45,780 bases of DNA, from assembly GCF_002086675.1 (NCBI RefSeq), contig NZ_MVIF01000037.1, positions 1-45,780 of the forward strand, written 5' to 3'. A program made the translations under genes and the position numbers. The notes under the pieces are model-generated. The model did not search any database. It saw nothing but the letters and a program-made list of their open reading frames with translations, and was not told the origin of the DNA. Below, piece by piece: positions 42,987 to 45,780 of this stretch. The DNA is from Mycobacterium persicum (GTDB lineage: Bacteria; Actinomycetota; Actinomycetes; Mycobacteriales; Mycobacteriaceae). Numbering within the stretch: the stretch's first letter is position 1; each line of letters opens with the position of its first letter.

Positions 42987-43400
42987 TCACATGGGTCGCT
43001 GGCGGCCCCGGTGCACACCGGGGCCGTCCAAGCCCGCCGGAGCTGTCCACCCCGGCGTAGCCCATCGATGCCCCGACTGGGTTGTCGGTTGCTCGTAACC
43101 GGCCGCCGGCCCGCCCTGCACGGCACCGAAAAGGTTGCCGCTGGCGAACTTTTCCGATGGTGCCTTGGCGCGGTCGCCGTTACCAAGGCTTAACTCGCTG
43201 AAAATCTCGGCGAAAACCAACACGCCCGAGGCGGTAACCTGGACCGACACGCCGAGGAGATTGTTGTCCACACAATACGTGTGCCGTTGTATGGCGGTTA
43301 TCTGCAGTGATGTCGGAACAACCCGCATTGATCCACAGGTTTTGCACACCCCGTTCAACACTGGGGTCAACGGATATGCACACACCATGCACAGCTTCAT
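42987..43400 (-). CDS. Putative small zinc-ribbon protein
   Basis: 137 residues from ATG 43400, with AAGGGG about 11 bases upstream. The N-terminus [23 protein letters not shown] holds two CXXC knuckles (Cys4/Cys7 and Cys19/Cys22) about a dozen residues apart, the layout of a zinc ribbon. A beta-rich core follows ([29 protein letters not shown]), then a disordered Gly/Pro tail. Not a family I recognise. The opposite strand has an open frame at 43135-43530 without such features; the Cys pattern makes the minus frame more credible. It sits between rplI and dnaB, where H37Rv has the hypothetical Rv0057. Confidence 0.5.
   Translation of the reverse strand: MKLCMVCAYPLTPVLNGVCKTCGSMRVVPTSLQITAIQRHTYCVDNNLLGVSVQVTASGVLVFAEIFSELSLGNGDRAKAPSEKFASGNLFGAVQGGPAAGYEQPTTQSGHRWATPGWTAPAGLDGPGVHRGRQRPM
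43264..43337 (+). promoter_or_regulatory. Cluster of DnaA-box-like sites upstream of dnaB
   Basis: TTGTCCACA (43264-43272) fits the mycobacterial DnaA box; TTATCTGCA (43298-43306) and TGATCCACA (43329-43337) are weaker matches in the same orientation, 34 and 31 bases apart. They lie within the putative zinc-ribbon gene, where TGT/GGA codons for Cys produce part of the pattern, so chance is a real alternative. Confidence 0.3.
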
Positions 43401-43643
43401 GAACAACGGCCCCTTGGAGGACCGGCCAGCAACGTTTACCGTCGTCCCGGCGCATTGGGATGTGGGTGCTCGCGGGCGGTCAATTGAGCTGCGGCGGCGA
43501 CGGTATCGGCGTGACGTAGCGGCCACTTGATGGTCGGCCATTTGAGGTGGGAGCGGGGATTGTTGTCGGAGCCTTGATTTACGCTCTGATTATCGGCGGT
43601 CGAATGTGTGTTCGGATGCTCATGTCGGAGGAGGTGAGGGCCC

Positions 43644-45455
43644 ATGGCGGTCGTCGACGATCTTGCACACCCCGGAATGGATGCCCCGCCTCCCAGTGAG
43701 GACTTCGGCCGCCAACCCCCGCAGGACCTTGCCGCCGAACAGTCCGTGCTGGGCGGGATGCTGTTGAGCAAGGACGCCATCGCCGATGTGCTGGAACGGC
43801 TACGGCCCGGTGATTTCTATCGTCCTGCCCACCAGAACGTCTACGACGCCATCCTCGACCTGTATGGGCGCGGCGAGCCGGCCGACGCGGTGACCGTCGC
43901 TGCCGAACTGGACCGTCGCGGGCTACTGCGCCGCATCGGCGGCGCGCCGTATCTGCATACCCTCATCTCGACGGTGCCGACCGCCGCCAATGCGGGCTAT
44001 TACGCCAGCATCGTCGCGGAAAAGGCGGTACTGCGCCGGTTGGTCGAGGCGGGCACCCGGGTGGTGCAGTACGGCTATGCCGGTGCCGAGGGCGCCGATG
44101 TGGCCGAGGTGGTCGACCGCGCCCAAGCGGAAATCTACGACGTCGCCAACAGGCGGCTGTCGGAAGACTTTGTGCCGCTTGAGGATCTGCTGCAGCCGAC
44201 GATGGACGAGATCGACGCCATCGCGTCCAATGGCGGTGTCTCGCGCGGTGTGCTGACGGGCTTTAGCGAACTGGACGAGGTGACCAACGGCCTGCACCCG
44301 GGGCAGATGATCATTGTCGCGGCGCGCCCGGGAGTGGGCAAGGCGCTGGCGCTGGACACGCCGCTGCCCACACCGGCCGGTTGGACCACGATGGGCGACG
44401 TCGCCGTCGGCGAGGAATTGCTCGATGCCGACGGCTTGCCGACGCGGGTGGTCGGCGCGACCGACGTCATGTTGGGACGCCCATGCTATCAGATCGAGTT
44501 CTCCGACGGCACAACGATTGTCGCTGATGCCGAACATCAGTGGCCGACCGGCCAAGGGATCCGAACCTCAGCTCAATTGCGGGGTGGGCTGGACACGATC
44601 GCGCCGGCCGGCTCCATGGTGCGGTGCGCCGGATACCGGCCCACCGCCACGCTGGCACCGGTTTTGCGGGTCGTCTCGGTACGCCGGGTGCCCAGTGTCG
44701 CGGTGCGCTGCGTTGAGGTGGACAACGCCGCGCACCTTTATTTGGCCGGCCGCGGGATGGTGCCGACCCACAACTCCACCCTCGGGTTGGATTTCCTGCG
44801 TTCGTGCTCGATCAAACACCGCCAGGCCAGCATCATCTTCTCATTGGAGATGAGCAAGTCCGAGATCGTGATGCGGCTGTTATCGGCGGAGGCCAAAATC
44901 AAGCTCTCCGACATGCGTTCGGGCCGCATGACCGACGATGATTGGACGCGCCTGGCCCGGCGGATGAGCGAAATCAGCGAGGCGCCACTGTATATCGACG
45001 ACTCGCCGAACATGACGATGATGGAGATCCGCGCCAAGGCGCGCCGGCTGCGGCAGAAGGCCAGCTTGCGTCTGGTCGTCGTCGACTACATGCAGCTGAT
45101 GACCTCGGGCAAGAAGCACGAGTCGCGGCAGGTCGAGGTGTCGGAATTCTCGCGGCAGCTCAAGCTGCTCGCCAAGGAACTCGAGGTTCCGGTGGTCGCG
45201 ATCAGCCAGCTCAACCGCGGCCCCGAGCAGCGCACCGACAAGAAGCCGATGTTGTCTGATCTGCGCGAGTCGGGAAGCCTCGAACAAGATGCTGACGTCG
45301 TCATTCTGCTGCACCGGCCGGACGCCTTCGACCGTGACGATCCTCGCGGGGGAGAAGCGGATTTCATTCTCGCCAAGCACCGTAACGGTCCGACCAAGAC
45401 GGTGACCGTCGCACACCAGCTGCACCTGTCACGGTTCGCCAACATGGCTCGGTGA
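43644..45455 (+). CDS. dnaB: Replicative DNA helicase DnaB, intein-containing precursor
   Basis: 603-residue precursor; removing residues 234-377 would leave a 459-residue hexameric helicase. N-terminal domain PPQDLAAEQSVLGGMLLSKDAIADVLERLRPGDFYRPAHQNVYDAI (about 25-70) that binds primase. The RecA-like C-domain has Walker A ARPGVGK interrupted after Lys233, resuming STLGLDFLR. Also present: FSLEMSKSEIVMRLL, Walker B LVVVDYMQLM, and AISQLNRGPEQRTDKKPMLSDLRESGSLEQDADVV. ATG 43644 is preceded by GGAGGTGAGG. It unwinds DNA at replication forks. It is separated from the next minus-strand gene by 39 bases. Confidence 0.98.
   Translation: MAVVDDLAHPGMDAPPPSEDFGRQPPQDLAAEQSVLGGMLLSKDAIADVLERLRPGDFYRPAHQNVYDAILDLYGRGEPADAVTVAAELDRRGLLRRIGGAPYLHTLISTVPTAANAGYYASIVAEKAVLRRLVEAGTRVVQYGYAGAEGADVAEVVDRAQAEIYDVANRRLSEDFVPLEDLLQPTMDEIDAIASNGGVSRGVLTGFSELDEVTNGLHPGQMIIVAARPGVGKALALDTPLPTPAGWTTMGDVAVGEELLDADGLPTRVVGATDVMLGRPCYQIEFSDGTTIVADAEHQWPTGQGIRTSAQLRGGLDTIAPAGSMVRCAGYRPTATLAPVLRVVSVRRVPSVAVRCVEVDNAAHLYLAGRGMVPTHNSTLGLDFLRSCSIKHRQASIIFSLEMSKSEIVMRLLSAEAKIKLSDMRSGRMTDDDWTRLARRMSEISEAPLYIDDSPNMTMMEIRAKARRLRQKASLRLVVVDYMQLMTSGKKHESRQVEVSEFSRQLKLLAKELEVPVVAISQLNRGPEQRTDKKPMLSDLRESGSLEQDADVVILLHRPDAFDRDDPRGGEADFILAKHRNGPTKTVTVAHQLHLSRFANMAR
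44343..44774 (+). other. Class 3 mini-intein (144 aa) in the DnaB Walker A motif
   Basis: Inserted between Lys233 and the following Ser of GVGK-S. It starts ALALDTPLPTPAGWTTMGD, i.e. with Ala instead of the usual Cys/Ser1, and ends YLAGRGMVPTHN before Ser+1. The class 3 WCT triad is present: Trp67 after the block B His (AEHQW), Cys123 in block F (VRCVEVDN) and Thr142 in block G (PTHN). Splicing would start by attack of the block F Cys. Only about 144 residues with no DOD-type homing endonuclease between blocks B and F, so it should splice but not home. Similar to the M. leprae DnaB intein as I remember it. Confidence 0.95.
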
Positions 45456-45494
45456 GCATCCTCGACCCCATTCACACGTCGCAGCAACTTCTTG

Positions 45495-45780
45495 TCACGC
45501 GCCGCCTTCGCGCTTACCCGGCGTGAAGGTGACCGGCATCGATGTCAGCTCGTTGGAGAAGTTTGACGTCAAGCGGGTAATCGGGCCGGCGAATTGCATG
45601 TCGGGCACCCGTCGCATCAGCTCTTCGAACAGCACCCGCAGTTCGAGCCGCGCCAGTGCGTTACCCAGGCAGAAGTGCGCGCCGCCGCCGAAAGCCTGAT
45701 GGGGAGGTTTGTGCCGAGACACGTCGAAGCGGTCGGGGTTGTCGATTGCCTCCGGGTCACGAGACCCGGCCGGATACCAC
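45495..45780 (-). CDS. Cytochrome P450, C-terminal part (5' end outside window)
   Basis: The last 94 codons of a P450 run off the right edge: WYPAGSRDPEAIDNPDRFDV, then the haem-binding loop AFGGGAHFCLGNALARLEL with the axial Cys in FGxGxHxCxG, then VLFEELMRRVPDMQFAGPI and a C-terminal TSMPVTFTP. These are the usual end of bacterial class I P450s, which take electrons from ferredoxin. Subfamily and substrate cannot be decided from this piece. It converges on dnaB with 39 bases between stops. H37Rv has a different gene after dnaB as I recall, so this marks a second lineage-specific boundary. Confidence 0.93.
   Translation of the reverse strand, partial: WYPAGSRDPEAIDNPDRFDVSRHKPPHQAFGGGAHFCLGNALARLELRVLFEELMRRVPDMQFAGPITRLTSNFSNELTSMPVTFTPGKREGGA

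Noticed and set aside
43135..43530. 131-codon plus-strand frame upstream of dnaB
   Set aside because: Competes with the minus frame that has two CXXC knuckles and a ribosome site; kept only as an alternative.

Overview
The window is a piece of chromosome from a slow-growing, non-tuberculous Mycobacterium. It is mostly very GC-rich, and its genes follow the order of the origin-proximal part of the M. tuberculosis H37Rv chromosome, roughly Rv0018c (pstP) to Rv0058 (dnaB). Rv numbers here are recalled from memory, not searched. Genus markers are the Ser/Thr phosphatase with two FHA proteins, WhiB5, a PPE protein, the Mtc28 antigen, actinobacterial Ino1, PonA1 and an intein-bearing DnaB.

Layout. 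1-3300 (minus): fhaA, fhaB and the 5' part of pstP, the phospho-signalling arm of the cell-wall/division locus; an intergenic repeat separates fhaB from pstP. 3580-3662: tRNA-Leu(CAG). 3760-10045: an accessory block with a YdeI/OmpD-like protein, a second-type ammonium transporter whose first pore histidine is glutamate, a PPE-PPW protein, and a minus-strand operon of acyl-CoA dehydrogenase, pirin and a small acetyltransferase. 10129-16568: whiB5, an XRE regulator, an NlpC/P60 peptidase and a run of small type-VII-secretion-associated proteins (Rv0023-Rv0030-like), plus a previously easy-to-miss 47-codon gene. H37Rv genes Rv0031-Rv0035 are not here; the next gene is the Rv0036c equivalent.

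16638-24133: DinB/MPI-like enzyme and MFS transporter, UPF0301 protein, small membrane protein, Mtc28 and leucyl-tRNA synthetase. 24222-30697 (all minus): SDR, MarR, a glutamine-type ABC importer in which solute-binding and permease domains are fused, GntR, a luciferase-like oxidoreductase and an alpha/beta hydrolase.

30850-32450 is the standout: a low-GC island (60-base blocks of 33-40% G+C) with a near-consensus promoter, a roughly 210-nt leader with several hairpin-forming repeats, a perfect palindrome over the start codon, and a 341-codon gene for an unrecognised membrane-anchored or secreted, acidic, Ser/Asn-rich protein.

32847-45455 returns to the conserved backbone: ino1 with its PadR regulator, DUF1707 membrane protein, DUF5318 protein, ponA1 operon, the rpsF-ssb-rpsR-rplI operon and dnaB carrying a 144-residue class 3 mini-intein. 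The right edge holds the C-terminal end of a cytochrome P450. Many starts lie 6-8 nt after a TANNNT hexamer, which suggests widespread leaderless transcription.
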